Origin: Azadirachta indica
Lineage: Eukaryota; Streptophyta; Magnoliopsida; Sapindales; Meliaceae
Length of the DNA: 64,000 nucleotides
Reading direction: 5' to 3'
Assembly: GCA_022749755.1 (NCBI GenBank)
Contig: CM040441.1
Location: 19,903,475-19,967,474 of the forward strand
Below, one piece after another: positions 11,628-23,858 of this stretch. The notes below the pieces were generated by a model. That model saw nothing but the letters and a program-made list of their open reading frames with translations. It searched no databases and was not told the DNA's origin. The position numbers were made by a program, and so were the translations under genes. Positions within the stretch are counted from its first letter, which is position 1; each line of letters opens with the position of its first letter.

Positions 11628-14600
11628 TCAGCTACGCAACTTGTTTGCAACATAGAGCAAATGGCTGATGTTTGTTGGAGGATAATTTTGGAGGAGCTTT
11701 AGATTAGAGGTGAAATCCCCCGCTAGCAGGCGCCTCCGAATGAGAATCAGCATTGCGCAGCATACCCGGAGTAAAGTTTCCTGCAATATTTCAAGTTTTA
11801 GAGAATTTCATTCTACAATTTTGTCCCATAATTTGAAAAAAGTGTGGGAATTAATCAGTCAATAGATTTGCTGATCAGATTGAAAACTCAAAGCAGCATG
11901 TAATGGTCCAGAAAAGTACATCTACAGCTAGTTCAAAGAAACTTCAGCAACTTCTCATGTTTGTAGCTGTAAGAACTAAAATTAGATTTGTTTAGTTTTA
12001 CTAGGTTTAGTTTTTTCCTAATTTGTTAAGGATTCATATGTTTAGTAGGATTCCTAATTTATGTTGCTTTTATTATCTTATTTTATATAAAAGCATATCT
12101 ATATACTTAGTTTATAATTCAAGAGAGTTCAATATAATTATATTTTCTTCAACATAGTATCAGAACAGGTTTGATGTGCTACCTTATGTGGTGATTATTG
12201 AGTATGATTTAGTTTTCTACTCAAAAAAATAAAATTCTGAAAACCTTAATTCAAGGTATGGTGTTGGGTATCCTACTCTTTGCCTATAGAAAGGCATTAT
12301 CAGTTTTCTTCGTCTATTGAAAGGCACTACAAGTATTCTTCGCCTATGGGAGGCACCACACATATTCTTGTCCTATGAAAGACGGAATCAATATTTTTCA
12401 CCTATAGGAGGCACTATTAGTATTTGGCTATAAAAGGCACTATCATCTTTGACTATGGTCTTTGGAATTTTCTTTTCAATCGCATTGGCTTCTAAATTCA
12501 AGCTTGCTCTATCATCTTGAGTTTGAGGGGGAGTGTTTAATTTTACTATGTTTAGTCTTATTAAGTATAGTTCTAGTTTACGTATTATTAGTGTTTTCCT
12601 AATTTGTTAAGGATTTTTAAGTTTACTAAGACTCCTAGTTTATGTTACTTTATTATTTCAACTTATATAAAAGCATGTTTATGTACTTAGTTTGAAATTT
12701 AAGAGAGTTCAATATAATTTTATTTCCTTCAACAGTAGCAACTATGAAAAAAAAAAAAAGCAAAGAATACAGATGTTAATGCACGCACACACAAAGACAG
12801 AGAAATAGAGGAAAAAGTGGCTTTGTTTAATAGCTTGTGTGGGCAATTAGTATTATCATAAAAGATCAATTATTACTCTTGGCATCTAAACTCAGTTGGC
12901 ATCCCTCCATTATTTACAATCAATAAGCTTAAAGAGAAGACTAAGAAGAAATAATTTTTAATCCCACCTGAGGGCCTTCAGGGTCACTTAGAAGTGTGTC
13001 CCAAATGTGAAGGCTGTCCACAAAATTGAATTCCTGAGTCAACAGGAGCGTAATCCACCTAAATGCATAAAATTGGGGATTGACCTGTCATCGTTTAAGA
13101 TAGATCGGTGAGCGATTAAAAAGCATTAATTGACCAGTAGACAATATTTATTTTCAAAGTCTCAATAAAAAAACTCGTGTGAAAGCTCTGCTTTAACTAT
13201 CCTTAGTCTCTTCTAAAATATTCTAGTAGCAGCACATAAACAAATGAAAAACCAAACACTACCAAAATAAGACAAAGGATGGACCTAAATTTGACAGAAA
13301 AAGGTATAGTATCATTAATCATATCCAACAAAAAACCATGCTATCAGCACATAAATTGAAGCCTCACCAGGCAACTATGGACTTTGAAATAATCAAAGGG
13401 GTACCATCAGATACCTCCCCCGAGGTTTGGCAAATTTCACTCAGATGATGATAATTGTGAAATAGGCAGAAACCTCCCCTTCTGTTAACTCAACATTTGA
13501 ACTATTGGGGCTATTTTAGTAACTCTGCCTTAAATGTTTCACAAATGAAAAAGTAATGATTTAATTTATATAAAAAATTTAACAAATCAAGTACTTAAAA
13601 ATATACTTGCCGCTTCATCTTATCTTAAAATAATAATTAAATACCAAAAAAATCCTTTTAATTTATCTAAAAATCACTTTTTTTTCTCCTCTAATCACTG
13701 GTTTCTTTAAAAATCAACCATGGATTTCATATCTAGAACTCCAAAATCCAGCAAGAAAAAACATCAAAATTATTTTTTTTTTCTTTTTCCTGATCACAAC
13801 TTTCTTCAAAAATTCAATCAATTAATTTCTATCTTCGCAACTCCAGAAACCAATAAAAACATTCATCTCCGTAACTTTGAAAACCAGTAAGCAAAACCCA
13901 CAATCGATTTCTATCCCCTCAAAAAGCCACGAATAACCCAAAAATGCACCCAATCCATCATCACAAGCTATGTTAAAGAGTCTCCACCTCCATTTTCTTG
14001 ACACTAGCTCCCTTGGAACTCCTTGTAGTGGATGTTGCCAAATCTGAACACTCCTTCTACGCCACTTCCAACATTAAGTTCACACTCTTTTCTGGATACG
14101 TAACCTTTTTAGGCTCAAATCTACCAAAAACCCATCAATTATTGTTCACGTTTTTAGTTTTATACAAAATATAGCAGATCAACTTTCTTATGTGAGAAAT
14201 TGGTTTGGGTTTGAAATTGTAATGGTTAATAGGTTTCAAATTCCTTGAATTTGCATCACAAAATAAGTAAACTTCGTTTAAGGCACAAAGTTAGAAATAT
14301 GACTGGTATGTTTTACCTTGTGTTAATATTTGGTAGTGTTTTTAGTGTAGAGGATGAATTGATTGTGTTTGGCTGTGGAGGTCAATTAGTAAAGGATAAA
14401 CAAATCTTTTTATAAGATTACATTAGATGTTTTAAACGGAGAGTTAAATTGAAGGGAGGCCTCTGCCTATTTTCACATTACCACCATCTTCCCAAATCTT
14501 TGGGGCAGTAAATGATAATAACTCTTACTAAGAAGGGAAATTAACAAAAGGTGAACAGCCTATCCACAAAAAGATCAGCCCAGGAAAACAAAATGTGTCC

Positions 14601-17600
14601 TGACAATATCCAGGGACAGAAACTATTGGAAACAAAGCCAATTTATACGAGCCAATTCTCATTAAGAAAGCCATAGATCTAGACACACTGGTAATTCCAA
14701 TTAAGCTAGATTAATTCTAAACTTGTTAAGCTATTTGCTCCAAAGTTTATTGACGAAGATAACATGACACTATGCAGAATGCTTCATCATTCTATATACT
14801 ATTGTTTACAATCAATGGTAAACTAATTTTAGGAGAAAATCCACTAAATTTTCACCTAAGACTTGTATAAAATGTCTCCAAATTTGTTAAAGAGAAAAAG
14901 ATCAATGAAGTATTGAAATGCATAAACTTATAATTCACACTAAAACTTACTTTGGTTGTGACCTCAAGGTGACGCCAAAGCTCTTCATCATGTTCTTTCA
15001 GAAGCTGCGATAACTTTGTGATTGTAGATCGGATTCCCACAACACTGTTATCGAGTTGCTGACAGAAATTATCCCGGAATCCACTCAATAACTCAACAAA
15101 ACAAAAGAATGTGTCCGGTTCAGCAGAGGCCTGCATAACTTAAATTGGAAAATGATAAATAACTATGCCAGAAACACACAATCACAAGTAGCATGATGAC
15201 TTCTAATCATGAATTCATGAGCATTAATTTAAAAACTGTTATCCATTATGTCTTATACTAACACCCAACTGTTTGTTAGTGGAATGTATCCTAAATCCAG
15301 CTGCATCCAAAGATTTTACTTTTGGTAAGAACATCACAAAGGCAATGCCTTATATGAATATAGGAGACTTTTTTTCATCACAATTTAAGTGTCTTCCTAA
15401 TGACAAAATAAATTAAGTCACTAATGACTTGAAAAAATATGACTGAGGCAACATGTCTGTTGTTCACATTTTGTCTTCTCTCTGTTTATCTTGTACTTTA
15501 AACTGCTTTGTCAAATATCACGTGACTGACATGAATACTAGAATTCAACAGATTCTGATTATTCTTTCAAACCCAAAAGGTCATGCTAGAAGCAGTTCAT
15601 CATTATTGCAAGTCAATGGAACACTAATAAAAGGTTTTAGAGTATAGATATTGTTTTTCAAAACACTAGCCTTTTTGAATTCATATGTATGCCAAATTTT
15701 AAATTCCAGCTAAATCTCTTGGTAGAGGAGCATGGCAGAAAAAGTAGGATAAAAACAAGATTGTACAGTGCCAATGAGGAAATTCAAATAAAGTGCTATG
15801 GGAAAAAGCAAATAAAAGCAATGACTGAAACACTAATACATTTACAGGCACCAAACAGAAGCTAGCATCGCTGAAATATTATCCATGGATATGTATGGAT
15901 TGCATGGATTGTACACATCCCAAACTTCTCAGATGTATTAATATGTTTAGCTTCTCATTATCATATGCTAAGGATACAGCACAAGTATTTTTCTTTCTCC
16001 TTTAAATTCCTTGTCCAAAAAGAGGTAATATTTTGCACAATGGTAGAAACTCTTATTTGCAGTCTACTAGAATCTCCCAACATAGACTATTTTGGTTTGA
16101 GGCAAGTTTTCCATACCCTGTATGCTTCATATAATTTCAGAAAACTCCACGCATCTACCAAGGTTCTGGCGAGGAACCATGTAATCTCTGCCAGGAGATT
16201 GCCTCATTTCTATCACACAGGAGGGTATATGCAGGATCATTTTCTGACAGCTGACAAGCAAAGCATGGTGCCCTAATTGGATCTATCACAGCAATGATGA
16301 ATGTGTGGGTAAGATATTATGTCAACATGCTCTTGCAATGGGTACTGCTCAGTGTCAGAATTGAAAGTTGCTTTTGAGCCCATGGCTTTCAGTGAAAGCC
16401 TACATAATACCTACATTTCACAAAGAAAAAGGAAATACCTACAAGGGGGCAAAGAAAAAGGGATAGAGAGGAAGGATCGGGTGTACTCGCCATCCCAGTC
16501 TGTTGGGTAATGTGCAGAGTTTCATGGGGAAGGACACCAGCCTAATATGCGCAATCCAAAGTAACAGCATCTCCAGAAAACTAGCTAATCCATATGCAAC
16601 TCATTTCTCCAGAATGAAGTCCAAGCAGAACCATAGGTCCTATGTGCGCCTACATACCTAGCTCCAATATGGATCCAGAAGTTCTACAAGTGGAATAAAG
16701 AAGAAAAGGCACCAGGGCACAGAATTCTCACTAGACTGATAGTTGGACAATTTGTTTCTATTTGAAGCAACACTGCTTGGACAGTCAAAAGTGTAGTCTA
16801 GCAGTTCTTGATGTAGTTTAATCAAAATGGTGATAAAAGGAACAGTTATAAAAAGTTCAATCATTCAGTTAAAAGTGTAGATTAAATTCAAAATGTGAAT
16901 CTGGTGACAAATAATACAAATAAATCACTGCTTAACCATGAAGAAGACTTTATTAAATACAAAACAGAAAGGTTTGAATTAGAATGGAAAATTAAGAATA
17001 AATTAAATGTGCTTACCGCAAATTCCTCATCAGGGTCATTTCTGAATACATAGAATAGAGGTGCCAAAATTTCATTCATTCCTTGAACATATCTAATACC
17101 AGGATTTAACTTTGCAAATACAATTAATATGTTCTTCAAAGCATCCTGAAAATGAGAGCAGTAGACAAGTCAGCCAGGTTGCATTTATGTTAAATTCTGA
17201 TCCAGAAAATGATGGTGCACCTGATTAGATTTTGCAAAAGGAGAGTCACCGGAGAAAAAGTGCATGTCTGGATGAGTGCGCTTCACATCTCGATCAATTT
17301 GTTCCATTATTTCTGTGTCCTACATGATGTCAAAGTCAGAGTCAGATTTTTCAGGACACGCGTACCAGCTACTAATATTAAATTACTTTACAAGTCACAA
17401 AGAGTTTCAATTGACCTCATGGTCAAGGTACATTTTACAATGATAACATATTTGACTACAAATCAAAGGCAAATGCAGATCAACACTCATTATGTCTTTT
17501 ACAAAGAATTAGAAAATCATATTGAAGTTAGTAAAAACCACTGACTCATGCCTATGATATGTCTTGAGAAAATTACAAAGTTGAAACTAAATCTAAAATT

Positions 17601-19206
17601 ATTGCATAGATACAACAAGATGGGTCAAATATCTCAAGTTATTACATAGAAAATGTTGAAAAATCATGTACAAGACAGCTCAACCGAAAATAAATATATA
17701 AATACAAGCAGAAATTAAATATCAAATTATTATCCAAAAAGAAAAAATCATTTGCTTTAAGATTGAAGTTAAATCTAATTCTTAACTACAGTCAATACAG
17801 TACCTTAAAGAACTGATTCCAGATGCTGGTTTTTCCAAGGCTCAGAGGATGCTCATCATGAGTTATTTCTGACCTTGAGAGCATACCACTGCTTTCACAT
17901 TTTGGCTCATCATTATCAAAATTCGTGCACTTTTCCAACCTCCTAGCGATTTCTGACTGACTAGCCACAAAAACATTTAGAAATCCAAAAAACTTACAGA
18001 TAAAAGCTAACAAGTTAATGCAATAGAATGCATGAGGTGCTCCAAAAACAGAGATATGATTATAACCATGTTTCGACACATGTTTTCTCTACCCCCAATG
18101 AAGAAAAGCACTTGAGAGTAATTCTTTTCCTTGAAAGACTGGAATGAAATTTAATTCAATTAAGCTCTTTGTTTCAACATTTAATATTGACACTGCAAGC
18201 TTTACAGTTGCAAATTCAAGATGGCTTAAAACCTGAATAATGACGGTGATCAAAAGCACACATGAACCAAAGCAAGAAAAGCAACTGGGAAGTCTCACTT
18301 AAAGCTCGATCAAAGACAGATAGAAATCACTCGTTGTCCTAAAATAAAATTATTTTGTAACCGGCTATTATTCATTCATATAATCGTATTCAATTCAATC
18401 CCTATAATTTTCAGTTCAGGCTCATCTCCAAGAACCAAGAGGGCATCAAAAGAATATGAAAACAAAAACACTTACAGGATTCATCAAAAGATCCTCCTTA
18501 AAATGCTTGTACTGAGACCTCTTCTTAGCTAGTTCAGAAGACCAAACCCCACGATCCAGCGGGAGATAACCCAGCAACAACTTCAAAAGTCCATAAATTT
18601 AGTTGCAAATTGAATCTTTAACAGTAATAGCTAAGCCAAAATGAATAGCATACATTCGCTTGTCAATAGAGAACTGTATAATACCTTCCAGACTGTGGAC
18701 CGAATGCCCCCACCATCAGGTATACCTTGCGTTGCAATCCTCCTCAATTCACTCATATTTATCACTTTCTTCGACAACTGCACAAAAAAATATATATTAC
18801 ACTTCCTAAAAAAGAAATTAATACAATTTGAAAAAAAAAAAAGAGAAAAATTGAAAAGGAGATAAAACTTAAATGAAGCAGCATCAATAAGTGAAAGTTA
18901 AGAAACCTCGGACAAGAGCTGAGAGTGAACAAAACTGCCATTTTCATCATCATTTCTATTGCTATTGCTAGCATCATTTTCTATGACTTGCGGTTTTGGC
19001 GGCTCTTGTTGTATCGATACGACGTCGGGAGTGGGAGGGGCGGGGGCGGGAAGGGGAGCGGGCGGAGCGGCGACGGGGATGGGTGGCTCCACAGCGTCGG
19101 CGGTGATCGGTTTGGGGACGTAGCGTTGGTGGCGATCGTCGTCGGGTGGCGGAGTGCTCGACCAGAGAGAACTGTTAAGCCAATCCGGTACTTTCTTCTT
19201 CACCAT
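11628..19206 (-). CDS. TBC-domain Rab GTPase-activating protein (TBC1D13-like)
   Basis: Speeds GTP hydrolysis by a Rab GTPase in membrane traffic. Exons on -: 19206-18907, 18777-18685, 18580-18476, 17956-17804, 17319-17221, 17145-17017, 15130-14951, 13084-12968, 11780-11628 (stop TGA 11630-11628). Every exon length is a multiple of three, all introns are phase 0, and the product is 442 aa. The first 100 residues are proline/alanine-rich and low-complexity. The TBC domain spans roughly residues 110-400. Motifs visible are the arginine-finger stretch GIRSTVWKLLLGYLP, the IxxDxxR motif (IDRDVKR) and the YxQ motif (RYVQGMNE). Both catalytic fingers are therefore present. The C-terminus TNISHLLYVANKLRS is typical of this plant subgroup (remembered relative At1g04830). 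Two introns carry mobile elements (11968-12734 and about 13414-14507). The gene is convergent with the O-fucosyltransferase gene. The target Rab is unknown. Confidence 0.95.
11963..12739 (+). mobile_element. Miniature LTR retrotransposon (TRIM type) in last Rab-GAP intron
   Basis: The element spans 11968-12734 (767 bp) with an exact 5-bp target duplication gtagc at 11963-11967 and 12735-12739. The 5' LTR is 11968-12154, ending CTTCAACA. A primer-binding-like site tagtatcagaacagg follows at 12155, resembling the initiator-Met site of Copia-type elements. A polypurine tract gtttgagggggag (12521-12533) precedes the 3' LTR at 12534-12734, which also ends CTTCAACA. The LTRs share blocks such as CCTAATTTGTTAAGGATT and AAGAGAGTTCAATATAAT. 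The roughly 380-bp interior has no gag or pol. The 3' LTR lacks about 20 bp at its start and has an extra block of about 35 bp, so the copy is not young. Confidence 0.88.
12281..12458 (+). repeat. Tandem repeat of about 30 bp inside the TRIM element
   Basis: Six to seven imperfect units, each opening with a CTAT..A.GGCA-type core. Units begin near 12281, 12311, 12341, 12369, 12399, 12426 and 12451. Period is close to 30 bp at first and shorter later. Confidence 0.75.
13414..14507. mobile_element. Mutator-like inverted-repeat element in Rab-GAP intron 7
   Basis: The left arm 13414-13491 is matched in reverse complement by 14441-14507, sharing AAATAGGCAGA, a CCTCCC block and TTAACTC. The arms are diverged and boundaries are approximate. 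The interior of about 950 bp has no intact coding frame, although 13960-14100 is less AT-rich and could be captured sequence. The element sits wholly within the intron 14950-13085. Confidence 0.6.
15131..17016 (-). other. Rab-GAP intron 6, 1.9 kb
   Basis: Intron between exons 6 and 7. I see no gene, no repeat pair and no RNA in it; short frames on both strands look like chance frames. Confidence 0.6.
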
Positions 19207-19756
19207 TTGATCGTTTGTTTTCTGTCCGGATCCAATTTTATAAGTTTCCTATTTTAGGGTTTCTCTGGTTTTTGCTTTGCTTTTCTTTCTGCTTCTGTGT
19301 TCCGTTCTTCTGTTCGAGGAAGCAAGCCAGATCGTTACTCGAGAGGTGGAGAGTGGCAGTTCTGTCACTTAGAGAATTTGCAGGACCAATCACCAAATCA
19401 CACGTAAATTATTTTATTTGAAAATTTTTAAAAAAATTTTGTTTACTATAAATTTTGTTTATGTAGTTTCTTTTTATTAGTATTGTTTAGTTGTCACCCA
19501 CATCTTTTAGCATGAATTATGTACATACAATTTGACAATATTTTAATTTTTATAATAATTACAATAAAAAAGGTAATAAATAATAATATTTTAAAAAATT
19601 CATTAAATTAATAAAATATTTTAACCAACAAGAATTTTTTATATATTTAAACCGTTTTTCTTTTTATTTGGCCAAATCTTAGAATGTGTATGTCATTTTT
19701 TCAATTTTTTTTAGAATGAATTAATTATTTTTCCTCATGCCAATTTAGAAATTCAA

Positions 19757-20167
19757 GTTATCAAAAGGGTTATTATCATTTGAGTCCTTTTTGTTTATGG
19801 AAAGAAATTAAAAAACCTATAGTTTTTAAAAGACAAAACTTTTAAGTTGTCAAAGTTTTAAAATTACGTAACTTAAGTTCTCTTCACTATCTCTTCTTAT
19901 TTAATTCAAACCTTTGACTAACTTTGACTAACTTTAACTATTAAGAATAGTCACGGTAAATGTTAGCAAACGTTTAAAAAGACTATTTTACACAAAAATC
20001 TATTTAGTGACTAAAAGTTCATTCTAACATTCATATTTTAAATTATCTTTTAAATTATATTATTAGACAATATATCAATTATATTCAATATTTTCATTAC
20101 TATTTTTAAAAAATTAAAATAAAATAATTTGTGCAATATTATAAAAAAGGTAATTTCTACAAAAAGG

Positions 20168-20198
<31 letters not shown>

Positions 20199-20626
20199 GA
20201 TTCTACAATTGACATATTATAAAAGAGATAAATATAATCTATTCTATATCATAAGCAATATTTTTTATATCATTAGATCATTATTTTATTTTAATTTTTA
20301 AAATTATTAATAAAAATATTGAGTATGATTAATATATTGTCTAGTAATAGGATCTAAAAAATAACTTATGATATAAACATTAGAATAGAATTTTAATAAC
20401 TAAATTGATTTTTACGAGTAAAATAGTCTTTTTAAATACTTGCTGGCATTTGCATTAACTATTCTTAATAGTTAAAGTTAGTCAAACCTTGAATAAGATA
20501 AGAAGAAAGTAAGGAAGATTTAAGTCATATAATTTTTAAAACTTCGAGGACTTAAATTATATTTTTAAAACTTCTGAGTTATTTCACAAACAACAAAGGA
20601 GTCAAAAAATAAGAAACCGTTATCAA
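19757..20626. mobile_element. 854-bp near-palindromic foldback/MITE
   Basis: Element 19765-20618 is flanked by an 8-bp direct repeat gttatcaa at 19757-19764 and 20619-20626. The two halves are inverted copies over almost their whole length, about 390 bp per arm. The centre lies near an (AT)n run at 20168-20195. Matching blocks include TTTGACTAACTTTAACTATT and AAAAAGACTATTTTAC. No coding frame. The repeat length fits hAT (8 bp), or Mutator (9 bp) if one base has mutated. Confidence 0.85.
20168..20195. repeat. (AT)n microsatellite at the foldback centre
   Basis: Unbroken alternating TA of about 28 bp, close to the hairpin loop. Confidence 0.9.
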
Positions 20627-22394
20627 TATTTTCTCTCTCTCTTGTTCAATAAATTCACTTTACATTTACATTTAATTTTTTTCTTTTAATGATTTAAATT
20701 TAACATTAATACTAAATTAATGATTTAATTTTGGATAATCTCATTTAATTTTCTAAATTCGTTAAAATAGAATATAAACTTGCTCATTTAATTTTTATTT
20801 TTAAATGATTTCAAAAATTATTTTAGGATCATTTACCAAATTTAAAAAGATATTTTTGGTGAAATCAAATAGTTATAAGTTTATTTAATTATTTATATAT
20901 ATATATGTATATATCTATATATATATTTTTTTTTATGCATGCGTAATTTTGGTGGTTGATGATTTACGACTGAATTGGGATAATAATATTTTCATTACAA
21001 AAGTTTATTAAAATAATAAGTGAACATAAAATTTACTGAAATTTAACAATTTAGTCCTCACTATTAGTAATTTGTATAGGAAGAATGGTAATGAAAAAAA
21101 TGGTAGGAATTGCACCATTAAAATTGAGCAAACTATAGCCTAATTTTTTTGTTTCAGCAAAGTTTGAAGGAGGACAACATTATTATGCTTTTTTAGTAAC
21201 TAAAATAATCAATTTTTCCTAATTATTGATTTTATAGGTATTTTTGTACATGAAAGGATTGTTAAAGATAATTTTCGTTAACAAATAAAAATAACTTAAT
21301 TAAAATCATAGAAGACAAAAAAATCAAAATCGTCAACTTTTTGTGCTTAAAAACTTTTGTAAAAGAATAAATTGTGATATGATATTATTGGTTCAATTTT
21401 AACATTTTAGTCCTTAAGTCTCTGAATTGACAAAAATATTGATGACAATGAAAGCCTTAAAACATGGAGATCTGTTAAGGCTTGTTTCATTTAGGGCCAA
21501 AATCAAGGACATGTTTTTGTCCAAATCGAAGATGATGACAGACATTGGAGATTGTTCCATATTCGATTTTATTTTTCAAGAGGTCACGGAGATGAGGAGA
21601 ATTCCTATTCTCACCTTATTATTTGATTTGCACGAAAAATATTTCTACTTAAAAATTAAAAATAATTAATTTAAGATTTATATTTCGTTAAAAATTTATT
21701 TTTTTTTTAAAAGAATTAGAATATCACAACTTTTTTTATTTCATTTATCTTTTTTATCGTCCACATTTTTATAACATTTATTATAAAAATGTTATAATAA
21801 ACCAAAAAATTAACCAAAACAAAAAACAATTACTTAAAAATTGCATGATAAGGAATATTAAACCTAAAATTTTCATTTAATATACTTTCTCATTTTTTTT
21901 TTGACATTTTCATTAAGAATTAAAGCCATAATATGTAGACACATTAGTTCATTATAAATAAAGGTACATAAATTAAAGTAATTAAGAATAAATAATTACA
22001 TAATTTTTTATTTTTATAAGTTAATAAAGAAAATTAAAAGAAATTTATTTTCATTCTAACACATTTCTTGTAATTGTAATATTTCAGTTAAATTGTGAAT
22101 TAATTGCTTTATAAGACGGCAAATTGGTGATTGTGGTCAATTATTTGAATTTCATCATATTATTTTATAACATTTATTATACGTCAATTATATGTATTAA
22201 ATTTAATCTCAATTATTAAAAGTATCTAAATATAACGGTTATCAAATAGTACAAGAATATGTGTAAATATAGAGCTGCTGATCCGTCCTCTTATTTTTTA
22301 TTGTATTATTGTGAAAATGCTAAATTGATAAATGGTGATGGGTAATGATGCGTGTGCAATTATGTGTTTAAGATGTATAACTTACTATTCCTAT
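20627..22394. other. AT-rich intergenic DNA without recognised features
   Basis: No reading frame with a family signature. The 80-residue frame at 21427-21669 has no motif I recognise. A long T-rich and A-rich background is all I can see. Confidence 0.5.
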
Positions 22395-22751
22395 ATTTAT
22401 TAAGGGATTTAACCTAATATGACTAACTTTTATATCACAAAAAAAAAAAAGACCACATGATAAAATTTTATTCATAAATGGATACTCTAATAATATTTGG
22501 ACCAAAACAGTCTCATGACCACATTTACCAAAACTTATGCATACTTTTGAATAAGGTAAAATTTTCATTCTACTCTAAACATACTTTTGAGTAATGCTAA
22601 ATTTGTGCGAGTTTTGATCCAAAAGTGGTCATAGGGATATTTTGGTCGAAAAGTTGTTAGAGTATCTATTTTTTAATAATATTACATTATGTAGTCATTT
22701 TTTATTTTATGATATAAAAGTTCTTCATTTTGGTTAAATCTCATTTATTAA
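22395..22751. mobile_element. Mutator-type MITE with exact 9-bp target duplication
   Basis: Element 22404-22742 (339 bp) is flanked by atttattaa at 22395-22403 and 22743-22751. Terminal inverted repeats begin GGGATTTAACC and GAGATTTAACC and continue as arms of about 150 bp (shared ACTTTTATATCA, GATACTCTAA, GACCAAAA, TGACCAC). A 9-bp duplication with long inverted arms is typical of Mutator-like elements. No coding frame. Confidence 0.9.
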
Positions 22752-23080
22752 GTACGTAGTTTTTTTATGTAAATTGTCTTCTTTGTGATGTTATTATTAC
22801 TTTGATTTATATTTATGATCGATATTTGTTTTATAAAATAAATAACGATATTTTTTTTAAAAAAACTAAACACAAAAAGATATTAAATCAATTTAACTAT
22901 CATTGATATAAATTATAAAAAAAAGACAAATAAAATTCAAAACATACCAAAATTACGAACAAAATTAAGTTTTTAATTAAAGAATCTTTATCGTTCCTGT
23001 TTAAATCAAATGAGAATTAGGTTCCGGACAAAAATACCCATTCGCAAATAGGGACAAAGACAAAGACGAGATGGAGATAG

Positions 23081-23844
23081 TCTTGTATATTTGTGTGTGG
23101 TATTTCCAAATACCAATATCTCACATTGGCTAGTTATAAGACTCTTGAAGTGCTTATATATAGAACAAAAGATTATAGAGTGAATTGACAAGATAGCATA
23201 GGGGCTTCTTTTATATACAAGATAAGCTGGTCCAAGCCCAATTATAAGGGCTCGATTTCAAAAGTGCTTAATATGCATCGTCGTGCACAAGGGGACCCCT
23301 CTTCCCCTCACAGGTGTGCACATGATGAGATTGGTTTTGGACTTTTATTTTTTGTGCTTATTTATTTAGTTTTTAATTTAAATTAAATTAAATAAGTCTC
23401 AGTTTTTGGTAGTCAAGAGTCATTGCTAGTCGTTGAGACAACTATCGAGATTCAAAAGACATAATTGTTTTAACTGCCTATCTTAACAGGCATTAAGATA
23501 GTTGAGGTGGCTATCTGAATGGGTGTCTACTACCTATAAATAACTACCAGAGGTAGAGGTTATTTTTATTCATTATTTTCATTTCCTTTTCTCTGTCTCT
23601 TAAAGTTCTTGCCTACCAAAATCATCAAAAGCCTATTTTGTTCTTTTTTTTCATTTGTTTTATTCTTTTTGTATTTAGAGTACAGCCTTACAGGAAGATC
23701 GTTATTGTATCTTAGAGTTGTATTGCCATCACATTGTTCTGCAAAAGAATACCATCCTAAAGAGGCAAAAATAGCTTTTAGGATAGTGCCCTTACACGCC
23801 TTGATGCTGAGATATCATAAAAAAAGTTCTTGAAGTTTATAACA
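23081..23844 (+). repeat. 5' LTR of Copia element
   Basis: Collinear with 30070-30714, for example ACATTGGCTAGTTATAAGA, GGCTCGAT, TACCTATAAATA and GATATCATAA. It holds about 120 bp that are missing in the 3' LTR. The first dinucleotide has decayed to TC. Confidence 0.85.
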
Positions 23845-23858
23845 ATCTAAAAGCTATT

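Noticed and set aside
12155..12170. tagtatcagaac-like motif considered as a tRNA gene piece
   Set aside because: It is a primer-binding-like site next to an LTR; no cloverleaf follows.
12281..12458. 30-bp repeats considered as CRISPR-like array
   Set aside because: Units are contiguous with no unique spacers and lie inside a TRIM retroelement.
18925..19257. 110-codon glycine-rich frame on +
   Set aside because: Antisense shadow of the proline/alanine-rich first exon of the Rab-GAP gene.
21427..21669. 80-codon frame on +
   Set aside because: No motif, isolated in AT-rich DNA.
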